The notes beneath the pieces were generated by a model that was given only the letters and a program-made list of their open reading frames with translations, did no database searches and was not told the DNA's origin. From Cristatella mucedo (Eukaryota > Bryozoa > Phylactolaemata > Cristatellidae), in contig WPIO01000038.1 of assembly GCA_009760855.2 (NCBI GenBank), positions 2,490,001 to 2,517,500 of the forward strand: a DNA stretch of 27,500 nt, given 5' to 3'. The position numbers and the translations under genes were made by a program. Of the stretch, positions 11,199 through 21,507 are shown piece by piece. Position 1 is the stretch's first letter; the number at the start of each line of letters is the position of its first letter.

Positions 11199-11293
11199 GT
11201 AATAATAACAATAACAGATTTTATATAGCACCTTCAGAGAGCCCAATCTCTTTCTAGACACTTTACGCTTGCTGCAAAGGAAGCACAGTCAGG
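11199..11293 (-). mobile_element. Solo family 1 LINE 3' tail
   Basis: AATAATAACAATAACAG then the family 1 stem-loop end and the TTTGCTGCAAAGG-like segment, in minus orientation. It stops after about 95 bases and is followed directly by a plus-strand family 1 copy, so the pair carries 3' tails at both outer ends. Confidence 0.75.
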
Positions 11294-11295
11294 TA

Positions 11296-11914
11296 TTTAC
11301 AGCTGGTGCATAGCTTCGCAGCTAGGCTTGTCCGTCGTCAGCGTCGAATTTGCCACATCACACCACTTCCCACCAACCTGCACTGACTCCAAGACAACCA
11401 GCGCATTGTCTTCGAGGTTTTGTCGCTCACTTTTAGGTCCCTTCATTATTTAGCTGCAGCCTATTGGATCTACTGCCCCACTAGGCAAAACATCGTACCA
11501 CCAGCTTTTCGGAATCTAATCGTTTACCTATACCTCGTACGAACCTCAAACCTTTGGAGACCGTGCCTTTAGATCGCGTGCTCCCAAAGCCTGGAACTCA
11601 CTACCGACTGACGTCATGGTGTCCCCTGACTTGATATTAAAAAAGAACTTGAAAACGCATCTATTTACCGTAGCGTTTAGTGGGTCCGTGGGATTCATCA
11701 TTTATGTGCTTATGCGTGCTGGCACTGGGCATGCTGCCACTAACCACATTTACATGCTGACCCTGTGCATGTCACCTCCAACCATGTTATGCTTGTTGTC
11801 CATGAGCCGTTACCGCTAACCTCTTGATCGTGCGTCCCTTGCAGCAATTGCAGAGTGCCCAGAAAGAGATTGAGTTCTCTCTGATGGCGCTAAACTAACG
11901 TATTGTTATTATTA
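11296..11914 (+). mobile_element. Family 1 LINE, 3' fragment
   Basis: Begins at TTACAGCTGGTGCA (the LQLVQNSAARLV segment) and runs through a degenerate post-RT domain with several stops. The last coding part is open at about 11616-11819 (LKTHLFTVAFSGS). The 3' UTR has the CATGCTGACCCTGTGCATG segment, and the copy ends with the conserved tail and TATTGTTATTATTAG. It is 5' truncated and non-functional. Confidence 0.85.
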
Positions 11915-12390
11915 GAAAGCAAAAAGCAAAAGATGAAGAGCGACTTTGCATTGCCGGCTTACGAGAACTACTGTAGCCGTTCAAATTCATCCTACTGCCA
12001 GTATAATTCACTAAACGTGAAGAATAAGTATCTCGACAGTCGTAATCTGGCCGATTTAGGGTACGGTTAGCTTACAGCAGTATAGTACCTGAAAAATAGA
12101 TGGAAGAATGTCTGGATATGCGTCAGCAGGTTCACTCCGACGCATGAAGGTTCCAAAATGCAGAAATAATAATCGCTTGTTTGAGTCAATGCGCTCTGAC
12201 CAAAGTCTAAGATAATATACTTAACGGCTCTTTTTCGCTCTACAACTTACTGAAAGCAAGTAGCTTTGTAATAATTACTAAATCAAATTATTTCGCAAGC
12301 GAATAATTTACTTCTCACATGAATAATTAATTTCACTAAAAGCTACAAACTGTGCAGCTATGCGTCAACTAAAATAATTTTCCAATTTAC
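11915..12390. other. AT-rich intergenic or intronic sequence
   Basis: No recognisable repeat or gene. If the ORF at 12391-12607 (minus) is a real exon, this stretch would be its downstream intron. Confidence 0.3.
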
Positions 12391-12607
12391 CTTCTAGAGC
12401 TTTCTTGCAGTTGTCGCGATATGAGGGGCCCAACATTGGTCCTGATCGCCGAAAGGCATTGCAACATCTTTCAAATGCGTCTACAGAGTAATTTTTCGCC
12501 TTCATCTTAATATATTCGCAGATACAGCAAATAGTAATAATAAGAATAGTAGGGATAATGAGACAATGTTTTAGCATCCGAAGAAAACGGAATCTCTCTG
12601 TAAGCAC
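12391..12607 (-). CDS. Candidate exon: signal-anchor plus Cys-containing small protein (unidentified)
   Basis: The minus-strand frame encodes a short basic N-terminus, one strongly hydrophobic segment (about residues 14-30, LIIPTILIITICCIC) and then a polar stretch with Cys at FERCCNAF and RDNCKKAL. This is the plan of a secreted peptide precursor or single-pass membrane protein. The first Met is at 12607 and a second, perhaps better for a signal peptide, at 12577. A splice donor-like GAAG|GTAAAT lies at 12391/12390, and a pyrimidine-rich TTACAG at 12598 could be an acceptor, so it may be an internal or first exon. No family is recognised. Chance cannot be excluded for 72 codons. Confidence 0.3.
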
Positions 12608-12654
12608 TCAAAGTACGAAGGAAAAAGTGCATGCCAATTGGTCAGTGATAAGCA

Positions 12655-14370
12655 CAAGGTCATGCCCAGTGTCAGCAGGAATAAGAACGCAATGGACAAA
12701 TCATACGTACCCTCGCAATTCTCGGAGGAACATGTGCGTTTTTAGTTTCTTTTTTAAATGTCGAGTCATGGAATATCGTGAGGTCAATAGGGATGGTTTC
12801 CATTTATTTGTAGAGCATGCGATATACGCACAGAGTATAAGGATATAAGGTAGGGGTAGAGCCACGCCTGAAGGACTTGAGTCAGTAGAGCTGGTGGTTT
12901 GATGTGAGGGCTGATTGTTAAGTAGCTCTGATATGTAGCCTGGAGCTAGCTGGACATGGAAGTGAGTGAAAACATCTTGAAGTCGGTACCCTGCTTGTTG
13001 GTTCGCCAGTGCAGGACAGTGAGAAGTGGTGTATGTGGCAGCTTAGGTTTATGGCATACATAGCTAGCACAGGCCGGAAGATCTGCTGGAAGATGATTGA
13101 TGGAAGGAAGTTGAGAAGAGATGCCACATATGCATGGACCAACTTGGCTGTGGCATGCCTGGCTAATTAAGGACACAAGTTATGCAGTTTTAAATGACGG
13201 AAAGAAGGAAGACCTGACTTTTGTTTTCGTCTAGTGAGAAGTCACGGTGGGATAGGACAACCAGCTTTTGTCCAGATGAGAGAGGAGATATGCTGATCGA
13301 GACCATTTTGAGGGATTTGTTTTCAAATATGTGAGTCAGTAGGTTTGTTTACAACAAGTTTTTTGTTTTGTTTTCTTCCTTTTGCAATCCACGTTCGAAT
13401 GTCAGCAATGCACAGGCAGCAGGGGAGCCGAGCTAGTTTGACGTGCTGAAAGGCTAGGAGAGATCAAAACACTGATAAAACTGTGCCATCAGCATAGAAA
13501 TGACAGCCTAGATGATCATTCTTGCCGGTGTGACCGGCAAGAGGTAGAGCGTTAATTATGATAAGAAATGGACTGAGTACAGAGCCCAGGGGTTCCCAGT
13601 CCATTGACATTAATGCTCCCAAGTCACCCACTGAGAGTAGACCAGGACCATTTCGGTGTAGTGCCAGTGATGCCCAGGCGAGATGAGAGACTCGGTGATG
13701 GATTTCACCAAACCTTTCTAAAAGATGCAGGAAAAAATGAGAAACTCTACATTAGTTTACAACATTGTTAAGAAATTCATTGTAGGCTCGAAGCAATGCT
13801 GACTCTTTGGAGCAATTAGCTCCAAAATCTTTATGAAACTTACTAGCTAGTCCTGAAATTATGATACTAGAGTTTAACTGGTCTGCCACCACTCGTTTCA
13901 GCTTGGTTGATAAGAAGCGAAGTAGGGGTGGAAGTTGATTAGGTTCTCCTGGTATAGAGCTAGTTTCTTAATTAGTGGCCTAACGATAGTATTTTTTACG
14001 GACGAATGTATAGGACCTGAGGCTCAGAACATGCTTATTTTGTTTCTTATTCGTGGCAGCATCAAACCTAAGCATCTCAGGCGGGGAATGGTGGATGTTA
14101 GGTCTGGAGGTGTGCTAGTCTTCTTAGGCTGGAAGTCTCCTTAGGCTAGAAAATGAGCTTAAAAGAAACGTTCGCTAGTAGCATAATAGAGGGTCAACGT
14201 GGAGGTACGGCAAAGAGGAGCTGTTGTTGTTTGGGAATTATGCTGGAATGCTTCGCTGGGGATCAATTCGCCGATCTTATCTGTCTTGTTCACACAAAAC
14301 CCTGAGAAATGATTTGCTAGATCGCCACAAATGATCACTTGGTAAAGTGCTGACCTGGGAGCGGTTAAGG
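12655..14370 (-). mobile_element. Old, diverged family 1-like LINE copy
   Basis: Read on the minus strand, it runs from the linker (CTGGGAGCGGTTAAGGAG at about 14357, matching the copy at 18.43 kb) through the RT to the post-RT domain. VHAYVASLL at about 13140 corresponds to VHAFVTSRL in other copies. Many stops and frameshifts leave only short open frames. The catalytic YADD at 13485-13496 reads YADG, so the second Asp is lost. Identity to the other copies is visibly lower than among themselves, so it is an old insertion or a separate subfamily. Confidence 0.75.
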
Positions 14371-14930
14371 AGAGGATAATCCGCTGTTAGGCGGAATACT
14401 AGCTGAAGTGCTGCAGCAGGCAGTTCCGGAGTGCTGTAGGCTTTGAGCCTTGTAGGAGTTACGGCCCAGCATTTTAGCCGAGTGGGTGAGCCTCTGCGGC
14501 TTTGCACATGTCGGCAGTTCAGTGCTGCTTTAAGCGCCGTGCGAGAGCTGCTGTACGGATGTCGGAGCTGGGGTTGGACCCCTAAAACCCTCCATCACTG
14601 TCGATTATACTACTACACGCAGTGTATATAGAGTTCCAGTATAATTTTGCAAATTTTTAAGATATCTCTAGAGATAGCACTGAAACTAAAGGCATTCTCC
14701 TGTCTCCAGCTAAGTGAAGTGCTGGTGGTGACCAGGGCGTCAGGAACGCGAAGGGTTCAGTCGAAGCACTAAAGTCCGGCTCGCTGCTTTAACGGCTGTC
14801 GGCAGTGAAGGTAATGGCAATTTAGTTACTGCGGCAGCTTCAAAAAAGATGGCGGAAAATCTTCAATAGCAATTTATGTTAGAGCCTAACGAGGTAACGA
14901 AGCTGAACTTTTTGACCTACTAATAAAAGT
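14371..14930. other. Unassigned sequence; YY1-like motif at 14846
   Basis: The sequence upstream of the old LINE does not read as endonuclease, so that copy is probably 5' truncated here. AAGATGGCGG at 14846-14855 matches the YY1 core and contains an ATG, but it opens only seven codons. Nothing else is supportable. Confidence 0.35.
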
Positions 14931-14934
14931 AACT

Positions 14935-15064
14935 ATTCATTTGTACAGCACCCTAAGAGAACCTAATGTGTATTCAGGAGCTTCACGTATGCCACGGGCT
15001 CGAGCCCACGACCTCAGCCAGACCTTGGTCGGCGCGAGCACCTTAATCTCTGCGCCAAACCATC
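14935..15064 (-). mobile_element. tRNA-derived SINE with LINE-like 3' tail
   Basis: The minus strand has a clear tRNA-like head: TGGCGCAGAGA (A box, 15057-15047) and GGCTCGAGCCC (B box, about 15006-14996), about 40 bases apart, with a variable arm GAGGTCGT before the T arm. After a short body, the 3' end (14968-14944) reads ATTAGGTTCTCTTAGGGTGCT. This closely follows the right half of the family 1 LINE 3' stem-loop (ATTAAGTTCTCTGAGGGTGCT), and an AT-rich tail follows. It would be transcribed by RNA polymerase III and mobilised by the LINE enzyme. The exact ends are uncertain. Confidence 0.7.
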
Positions 15065-15480
15065 GCTAAGAAGCTGGAAGCACACATTGAAAAGGATAAA
15101 ATTTCAAAAAAAATTTCAATCGGGGTTCAAGAGGCAGCACTCCACTAAAACTGCTCTCCTCCGTGTAAACGAAAACATCTTATGCGGCAACGGTGGTGAA
15201 AATGTCACTGCTCTAGCGCTGCTAGATATATCATCAGCTGCCTTCCGCATTATTGAACGCAGTATCCTAACTGGAACGATTGAGAAAAACAATCGGTCCA
15301 ACAAGCAGACGAGGCACTGGCGGCGTGGTTTTAAACGTATTTGTCCGATAGGGTTTAATCGGTGTCATGTGGGGGTCAGGTCTCATCCACCAGACCAGTA
15401 ACCAGTGGAGTCCCTCAAGGGTCCTTCTTTGGTCATTTGCTGCTCTCCATTTACACGGACTATCTGAGAAAAGCGATTCA
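15062..15480 (+). mobile_element. Family 2 LINE fragment (RT core)
   Basis: Matches family 2 at 9.69-10.09 kb. It has QSGFKRQHSTKTALLRVNENIL, then motif A as LLDISSAAFRIIERS. The catalytic Asp codon of the expected FDTIDH is replaced by CGC (Arg) at 15246-15248. The frame decays after about 15300, and the family 2 match stops at 15480 before the YADD motif. It is non-functional. Confidence 0.8.
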
Positions 15481-15553
15481 GTGACATCCCGTCTTGACTT
15501 CCGTAACTCACTGCTTGCTGGCCTACCGGCGTGTGCAATCAGGCGATTACAGG
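15481..15553 (+). mobile_element. Family 1 LINE post-RT fragment joined to family 2
   Basis: VTSRLDFRNSLLAGLPACAIRRLQ is the family 1 post-RT segment. It abuts the family 2 RT fragment directly at 15480 and is cut at 15553 by a SINE-like sequence. Confidence 0.75.
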
Positions 15554-15715
15554 TAAGGTTTTCAAGACCTCGGCTACGAGGTCGTGGGTTCGAATCCTTC
15601 GGTGGGTAATTCTGTATCGCCGCTGCAAGCGGTGGTGATAGCCGTAAAGGATCTACTGTCGCTGTACGAGAGGCTGTTGAATCAGCTAGTATCTTTATCT
15701 TTAAATAGCTTGCTT
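15554..15715 (+). mobile_element. tRNA-derived SINE, head truncated
   Basis: GGTTCGAATCC at 15587-15597 is an 11 of 11 match to the B box, preceded by GAGGTCGTG as in the minus-strand SINE at 15 kb. No A box lies in the expected place because the head is truncated by, or fused to, the LINE fragment. The body has a small hairpin (CCGCTGCAAGCGG, about 15621-15633) and ends in an ATCTTTATCTTTA tail. Confidence 0.6.
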
Positions 15716-16759
15716 AGCGTATCTTCGTGAATGCCTACGGAGTGGTGAGTGGCGAATGACTGACCGATCGATCGCATAGAATACTTGCTAGTTCAACCAC
15801 TAGTTTTAGGCGACTGCCTCACCCAAAAGTTTATTCTCATCCATTAAAAACTTCTAAGCTTCCTTAAAAGAACAATATCGATCGGTTATTCGCTACAGAT
15901 CCATAAAAACTCCAACGTTCACAATAATTGATTCAGGTTCATTTGCTGCTGGACTCATTTTTCAATCCTTCGGCTATCAACAACTTCCAGCTCCATGTGT
16001 TCGCAACATAGCCTTCTGCGTGGTTGCTGAGGAAATTGGACCCGGCAGCCACCATATTTTCACCCGCTTTTTCAAGCCATTATTTGATTTGATTTTTCAT
16101 GCTGTATCTCCCTAATGGATATTGGTTGGACTAGCGACACGTACGCGCCAAGCTGACCGTCAAGAGCCGAAGCAAGTGTGCCTCTCCGGCCCAAAACAGA
16201 CAATGCCCTGCTGCCGAAGGCCTATGCCGATTTGAAGTGCTCACAGAGTCTAAACATTTACGGATTCACTCTTACCCACTGGTTCCTCATGTTTAGCTGG
16301 CGTCGCTTGCTATTTACCACGATCGCACGAAAGTTGACGTCAGCATCATCCTTGGGATCCCTTGCCTGGCCGAACTGTGTGCCATAAAATTAAGCTGGTA
16401 AACTACAGCACATAAGCAAAGTCATCTGGTATGAGAGGCCACTGCATGTCCTACCAATTCTTTAACATTTTTCTATATACGCAGGGGATATCGACAGTCA
16501 CCACCGTGGCTGAGGCTACAGTATCAAAGAAAAGCAGGCGTTTATATTTTTTATTGGGCAGCCTTTCCAAGCATTGAGCTCAATCAACAGCCAAAGCAAC
16601 CAAGGTCTATTCAATAAGCTCACCGAAGCACCCGAACGCCCATCCAAATCTCTGCTGTGTGACGACAGGTGCAGCTGCAAACCAAGATTGTTTGTGAAGC
16701 AGCAACCACTCGCGAAGGCTTCAGAGACCCACAAATCAAGCTGTGGACATACTAATGAT
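15716..16759. other. Unassigned sequence
   Basis: No LINE homology is visible. Short frames at 16178-16387 (+) and 16516-16734 (-) have no known motif. A faint retropepsin-like pair of phrases (IIDSGSF at about 15930 and VSIILGIP at about 16350) is discussed among the rejected items. Confidence 0.35.
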
Positions 16760-17411
16760 CAATAATAATAATAAAAATAATGCACTTGATAAAGCACCCT
16801 CAGAGAACTTAATCTCTCTCTAGGCGCTTTACATTTACTGCAAAGGGAAATGCAATTGAATGGTGAGTAAAATCATGCTTGATAAACAAACAAAACCAAT
16901 AGCATGGTTAGGGTTGACATGCACAGGGTAAGCATGCAAATGTGGTTAGTGGCAGCATGCACAGTGTCAGCACACATAAGCACATCAAGGACGAATCACA
17001 GGGACCCACTAAATGCTGTCCTAAATAGGTGTGTTTTTAAGTTCCCTTTAAATGTGGTCAAGTCAGGGGATGTTCTGAGTTTTGCACCAGCTGCAATCGC
17101 CTGATCGCACATGCTGGTAGGCCAGCGAGCAGTGAGTTGCAGAAGTCGAGACGGGATGTCACGAATGCATGGACCAACTTAGATGTGGTATCCTTATCTA
17201 AACAAGCCTGAATTTTAGCAATGTTATGAAGCTGAAAATAGGTAGATTTGACTGTGGAGCTGATATGTTCGTCTAACGAGAGGTCGCTTTGGAATATGAC
17301 ACCTACATTTCAAGCTGATTCAACTGGAGATATGCTGGCAGAGCTAATTTTGAGCGTCAGCCTTTCCAATTTCTGAATCACACTGGGTTTGTTTGTAACT
17401 AGTAAGTTAGT

Positions 17412-17636
17412 TTAATCATCATTTAAAATACGAAAATTTGCTGCCATCCATGTATGGATGTCATCAATACATGCAGCTAGGGAGTTGAGAGAATTCGAGG
17501 TGCTCGAAGGCTGGGAGGGATCAAAGCAAAGGTACAACTGAGTGTCATCCGCATAGAAGTGAAGGCCTCGATTGTGCATGGCAATCACATCAGCAAGAGG
17601 GAGAGTATAAACCGTGAAAAGAACCGGACCTAGCAC
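17412..17636 (-). pseudogene. Family 1 RT palm, motifs B and C
   Basis: The frame starts in the motif B region (LGPVLFTVYTLPLADVI) and contains LHFYADDTQLY with an intact YADD at 17555-17544. It then has FDPSQPSSTSNSLNSLAACIDDIHTWMAANF before a stop near the LNDD motif. Both catalytic Asp are retained here, unlike the copies at 13.49 and 23.58 kb. Confidence 0.88.
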
Positions 17637-17788
17637 GGAGCCCTAAGGTACGCATATTTGAGAGGTACCTCAGATGATCTTTGTCCATTCACGTCAATAC
17701 TCTTGAGTCTCCAACTGAGATAGGACCTGAACCACTGCAGAGCAGTACCAGTGATGCCCAGACGAGATGAAAGGCGCTCTAGAAGAAC

Positions 17789-18761
17789 TTAGTGATCGAT
17801 GGTATCAAAAGGTGCCGAAAGATCGAGTAAAACAAGCAGAGACACTCTACCCATGTCTGCATTCCTAAGTAGGTCATTGTATACCCTAAGCAATGCTGAC
17901 TCTGTGGAGTGATTAGCTCTAAAACCAGACTGGAATTTACTACCAAGGTGTGATGTTATGACATATGAGTTCAGCTGGTCCGCCACGACCCGTTCCAGTG
18001 TCTTTGATAGGAATGGTAGAAGGGAGACTGTGCGGTAGTTGCTTAAGTTCTCTTGGTCTAGTGTCGTTTTTTTTGAGAAATGGCGTGACTACAGCTTTTT
18101 TGAAAGGTGCTGGGACATGACCTGAGGCTAGTGACATATTAATGGTGTTAGTCATGCATGGCAGCAGCAGATCAATGCAACGTAGGAGCAGGACAGTGGG
18201 AATAGGGTTCAGAGGACTTGCTGTCTTCTTTGATTGAGATACGAACTTCAGGAATAGATCACTAGTGAAAAATGTAGACATTGAGGTGCAGCCAGGAATC
18301 GGGGAACAACATTCTAGTGGAGATGTTGTCATCGCCGGGATGGATTCCCTATTCTTGTTTATCTTCCGCACAAAGAATCGAGAGAAGCGATCGGTTAGAT
18401 CATCACAAGAATCATCAGGTAAGGAGCTAATCTGGGAGCGGTTGAGGAGATGGTTTATCGACAACATCAGTATTTTTAGATTGTACATCTGTGATTTAAC
18501 AATGTTTCTATAGAAGCTAGACTTGGCCTTTGCTAGGATCGATTGGTACGACCTACAGTAGTCTTCACATTCCTGTCGATGGACAGCCAGTCCTGATCTT
18601 TTGTATGCTTTTTCAAGCTTTCGCTTAGTAGACCTGGCTAGTTTAATGTCTGGGGTAAACCATGGGCCGTCTGGGCGGCCCCTTCTCCGCACAGTGCGCT
18701 TTGTCAGAGGTGCAAACTCGTCAAGCGTGTCAGCTAGGGTCGTGTTGTAGCTATCTACCAA
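17789..18761 (-). pseudogene. Family 1 linker and N-terminal RT, frameshifted
   Basis: Two overlapping frames cover this part. The upstream one (18761-17940) has LVDSYNTTLADTLDEFAPLTKRTVRRRGRPDGPWFT, the AKSSFYRNIVKSQ segment, INHLLNRSQISSLP, FFVRKINKNRESIP, SPLNPIPTVLL and FKKAVVTPFLKK. It then runs out of frame in a homopolymer near 18067. The downstream one (17986-17789) continues with QLNSYVITSHLGSKFQSGFRANHSTESALLR and motif A as LLDLSAPFDTIDH. Domain order and motifs are those of a CR1/L2-like RT. Confidence 0.87.
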
Positions 18762-18787
18762 TGATGACAGATCGGAGGGCGGACTGC

Positions 18788-19600
18788 TCAGCAGAGGTGT
18801 ACAGATATTCTCGCACGAACAGCATCGATGTCAAGGGTCTTGAGGTTTCGCGATTCACAGGTTATTTTTGAGGAGGAGGTGGGCACACACTGTAGATTGA
18901 ATGAGATCTGCATGTGGTCAGATAAGCAGGATTTGGTAATAATTGGTGATGACAAAGTGCAGTTGTATGAGAAAATCTGGTCGAGTGTGTGACTCTTGAT
19001 GTGAGTAGGGCCATGCACAATAGCCACAACAGACAATGAGTCAGTCAATGCACGAAATTCGGTGCTGAAAGCGTCAGATAAGTGATCAAAAGTGAACGTT
19101 GAAATCATCCATAACGAGGAAGGATCGATTTCTTGCACACGGAATCGAAATGAGATCGGAAAATCTGAGATAAATGAGTATTCGGTACTTGGTGGGCGAT
19201 AGACTACTGCCACTATCGGTAGCTTGTTTTCGGGTGAGACCAAGACAATTGATTCAAAAGACTGCTTCGAGGGTACTGCAAATGGCTTGAAGTTGAATTT
19301 CGAGCGCACGATAATAGCAGCTCCACCTCCAATTTTGATTGATCTAGGGGTGTAAAAGAACGAGAAACCAGATGGGGTTGCGTCTTTTATTGTCGGCAGT
19401 TTATCGATTTTAGCCAAGTTTCAGTTAGTGCGAGCAGGTCGATAGCATTTTAAGAAATACGGTCGCTTATTACCAGAGGTTTATTGCACATTGAGCGAGG
19501 ATTCCAAAGGCAAGCGTTCAGTCTGGCCGACGGAGTTACAACAGGCCTGATGACCACTAAGTTAGAGAGATTTACATGTGCTGATGGCCCCTTCCGTCGC
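18788..19600 (-). pseudogene. Family 1 apurinic-like endonuclease domain, broken
   Basis: Begins with a basic stretch (VRRKGPSAHVNLSNL) and LNACLWNPRSMCN, then LLALTETWLKS, the usual second motif with a catalytic Glu. FTPRSIKIGGGAAIIVRSKFNFK, VAVVYRPPSTE, VHGPTHIKSHTLDQIFSYN and LSDHMQISFNL (SDH motif) follow. The GDFN motif reads DDFN and lies in a shifted frame at about 19105. Stops near 19445 and 19395 and the stop at 18788 break the ORF. Confidence 0.85.
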
Positions 19601-19651
19601 ACGTCATGCTACTCCTACAAAGGCCATAGACTTTCGGCCCTTCTCTTATCT

Positions 19652-20103
19652 CTAAATGACACTTTCAGAAGGTAGATGATAAATTAATGACCATGAGATC
19701 GGTTGCTGAATACGAAGCTGGCCGTCAGAGCACTTTGTGCAATTGTCACAGTACACACTGCTGTTCTTGCCTTGATGCCTATACGCAACATATTCGCACT
19801 CGCGTGCTCCATTGAGTAATGTGCCCCACCACATCCGTAACATGGATGGCGAGTTTGAATGAGCAGAACATCGCTGTCTGCCTCAACGAATCTACAAGAA
19901 TTATTCCAAGGACGATGGGATAAACCCAGAGCAGCAAGTGTAAGCCTAGCAATTGGTTAGTGACAACATGATCAGCGGTATCAGGTAGATCATTGACTTT
20001 GTTCTTAATATGTATTCAGGACTCGTGTCCATTTACTATTTAATCTATTACTATATCTTTCTGTAGAGACTACAAATAAATTGTATGCTATATTGCGGTC
20101 CTT
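19652..20103 (-). pseudogene. Frameshifted Cys/His-rich coding relic, unidentified
   Basis: Four successive frame segments on the minus strand read like protein: RNIAYNLFVVSTERYSNRL with KWTRVLNTY; IKNKVNDLPDTADHVVTNQL; LAALGLSHRPWNNSCRF with VLLIQTRHPCYGCGGAHYS; and ECEYVAYRHQGKNSSVYC with DNCTKCSDGQLRI. The Cys/His pattern C-x2-C-x3-H-x4-H followed by C...H...C-x2-C-x2-C suggests a zinc-binding domain; CYGCGGAH resembles a gag-type zinc knuckle. It ends about 50 bases upstream of the LINE endonuclease on the same strand, so it could be that element's ORF1 or 5' part, or an unrelated gene relic. Single-base shifts rule out a functional gene as read. Confidence 0.45.
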
Positions 20104-21495
20104 TTATGGTTGCGTGTGGCAGACCGGAATGGCAGTGAGGTAATTACTCTAGCTAAGAACCGTGGACCCCCTTTGGAGCAGCCGCATTCAGCTAGTCGTC
20201 CATAGACATAGTGAAATAGTTGCTTGATAAATTGGTCAGATTATAACCATGCTTGAGATTATTGACGGTCCCTGAATTAAAGGCATTAGGAACCCGACGT
20301 ATTTCATAGCCTAGGATACTTTAAAAAGCCACCCTCAAGTGGTGACAGCGTAGGCTGTGAATGCACTTTCACCTTCAGGGTTAAAGTTCTTTGCTACATA
20401 TCAGCAGGACTTGTTGTGGTTGTGTCATCGATGGCAAGCGACAGCGGGTACTGCATGTACTAGATTGTTACAAAGTAAGATGCATTCGACACTTAGTTTG
20501 ACCATGCCCTGAAAAGCTGTGAACTTAGGTAATGAATAGTCACCAGATTCCGTAAAAAAGCTGCAACGATAGGTGCTGGGCGAGCCAAATTTGAGAGTTA
20601 GGGTTCAAAAATGCCATGGAAATGATTTAGAAGTTGAAAATGTTTCACTTATTTAGAAATCCCATATAAATGTACATGTAAAATCAACCATTTCCACTTT
20701 ATATAAAAGTGATGACCGTGTATGCTCGCCGTGCAGCGTTTAGCCGCACAATTGCAGGATTTGTATTAAAGCACACGCGAGAACCGCAATGAAAAACCGT
20801 TTGAGTGCGTCTCATTTAAATATTTTTCACTGATAACGCTCTAGTGGTTGGAGAATAAAAAGACAAGCAGAACTACCGGGCATTAACGTACGGTTTACAC
20901 ATCGTGATGTGCCACGCTCCTGCGTCGCTCTTACTCACGCAAAATCTTACAATCAAAACAAAGTTTGCTTAGAATCTTACACACAATTTATTTTTCGAAT
21001 AATCTGTCCTGCAGTCCACTACTAACCTCTCAAATTATGTAAAAGTTCTTAATTCTATCAATTTATGAATTAAAGGTGGGTATTTTTACTTTACTTATTG
21101 ATTTTCGCATACGTTTTTTCTATTCGTCGCTGTGAACATGTCTCTGTATTTGTTTGCATTGAGCTTGAGTGCTAAAGGTTGATAAAAGTGAATGGACGAA
21201 TATGATCACTTCGCAATATTGGTGAAACCCACAACGCGGGTCTTAAATTGTGACTACCTCGCCCCTATGCTAACGTAGTAGTGTAGACGCTGAGCAGGCC
21301 TGAAAGGCAGAGACCTGGCTAAAGATTGTCACAAAATTGCCATAAATTATCTGTCGAACAGCAATGGCACGAGCGACAAGCTGGCAGTTATGTCAAATAT
21401 ATGTTTTATTTATTATTAATACTAAATATTTATTTATTATATACGAATTCTAGTTTATTTCGGTTATACGCGAATTCTATGTTTAGGGTCACCCG
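20104..21495. other. AT-rich unassigned sequence
   Basis: No LINE, SINE or ORF of note. TATATAAAAG at about 20700-20709 matches a TATA box, but nothing downstream supports a transcript. The 146-codon frame at 21326-21766 crosses from AT-rich into GC-rich sequence and looks accidental. Confidence 0.35.
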
Positions 21496-21507
21496 TGACA
21501 AGGCGAC

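Larger units (their letters stand above)
16760..19600 (-). mobile_element. Family 1 LINE, near full-length copy
   Basis: On the minus strand this copy carries the endonuclease, linker, RT and post-RT domain, then the 3' UTR with the conserved end and an (ATT)-rich tail at 16760-16782. Compared with the copy at 8.1-8.9 kb it lacks about 300 bases of the post-RT domain, with the junction at about 17078 (TGTTCTGA joined to GTTTTGCACC). Several single-base frameshifts break the ORF, for example in the T run at about 18067. It is the best family 1 template for domain order. Its true 5' end may lie further up, in the Cys/His-rich relic. Confidence 0.88.

Noticed and set aside
14846-14866. Start of a host gene at the ATGGCGG YY1-like motif
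   Set aside because: The frame closes after seven codons and no splice donor follows closely.
14991-15064. Functional tRNA gene on the minus strand
   Set aside because: The boxes are good, but the sequence continues into a SINE body and LINE-like tail, and the cloverleaf is imperfect.
15920-16385. Retropepsin-like phrases (IIDSGSF and VSIILGIP) suggesting a Ty3/gypsy protease
   Set aside because: They lie in different, interrupted frames about 140 codons apart, further than usual for this fold, and no gag or RT is nearby. Too weak to call without a profile search.
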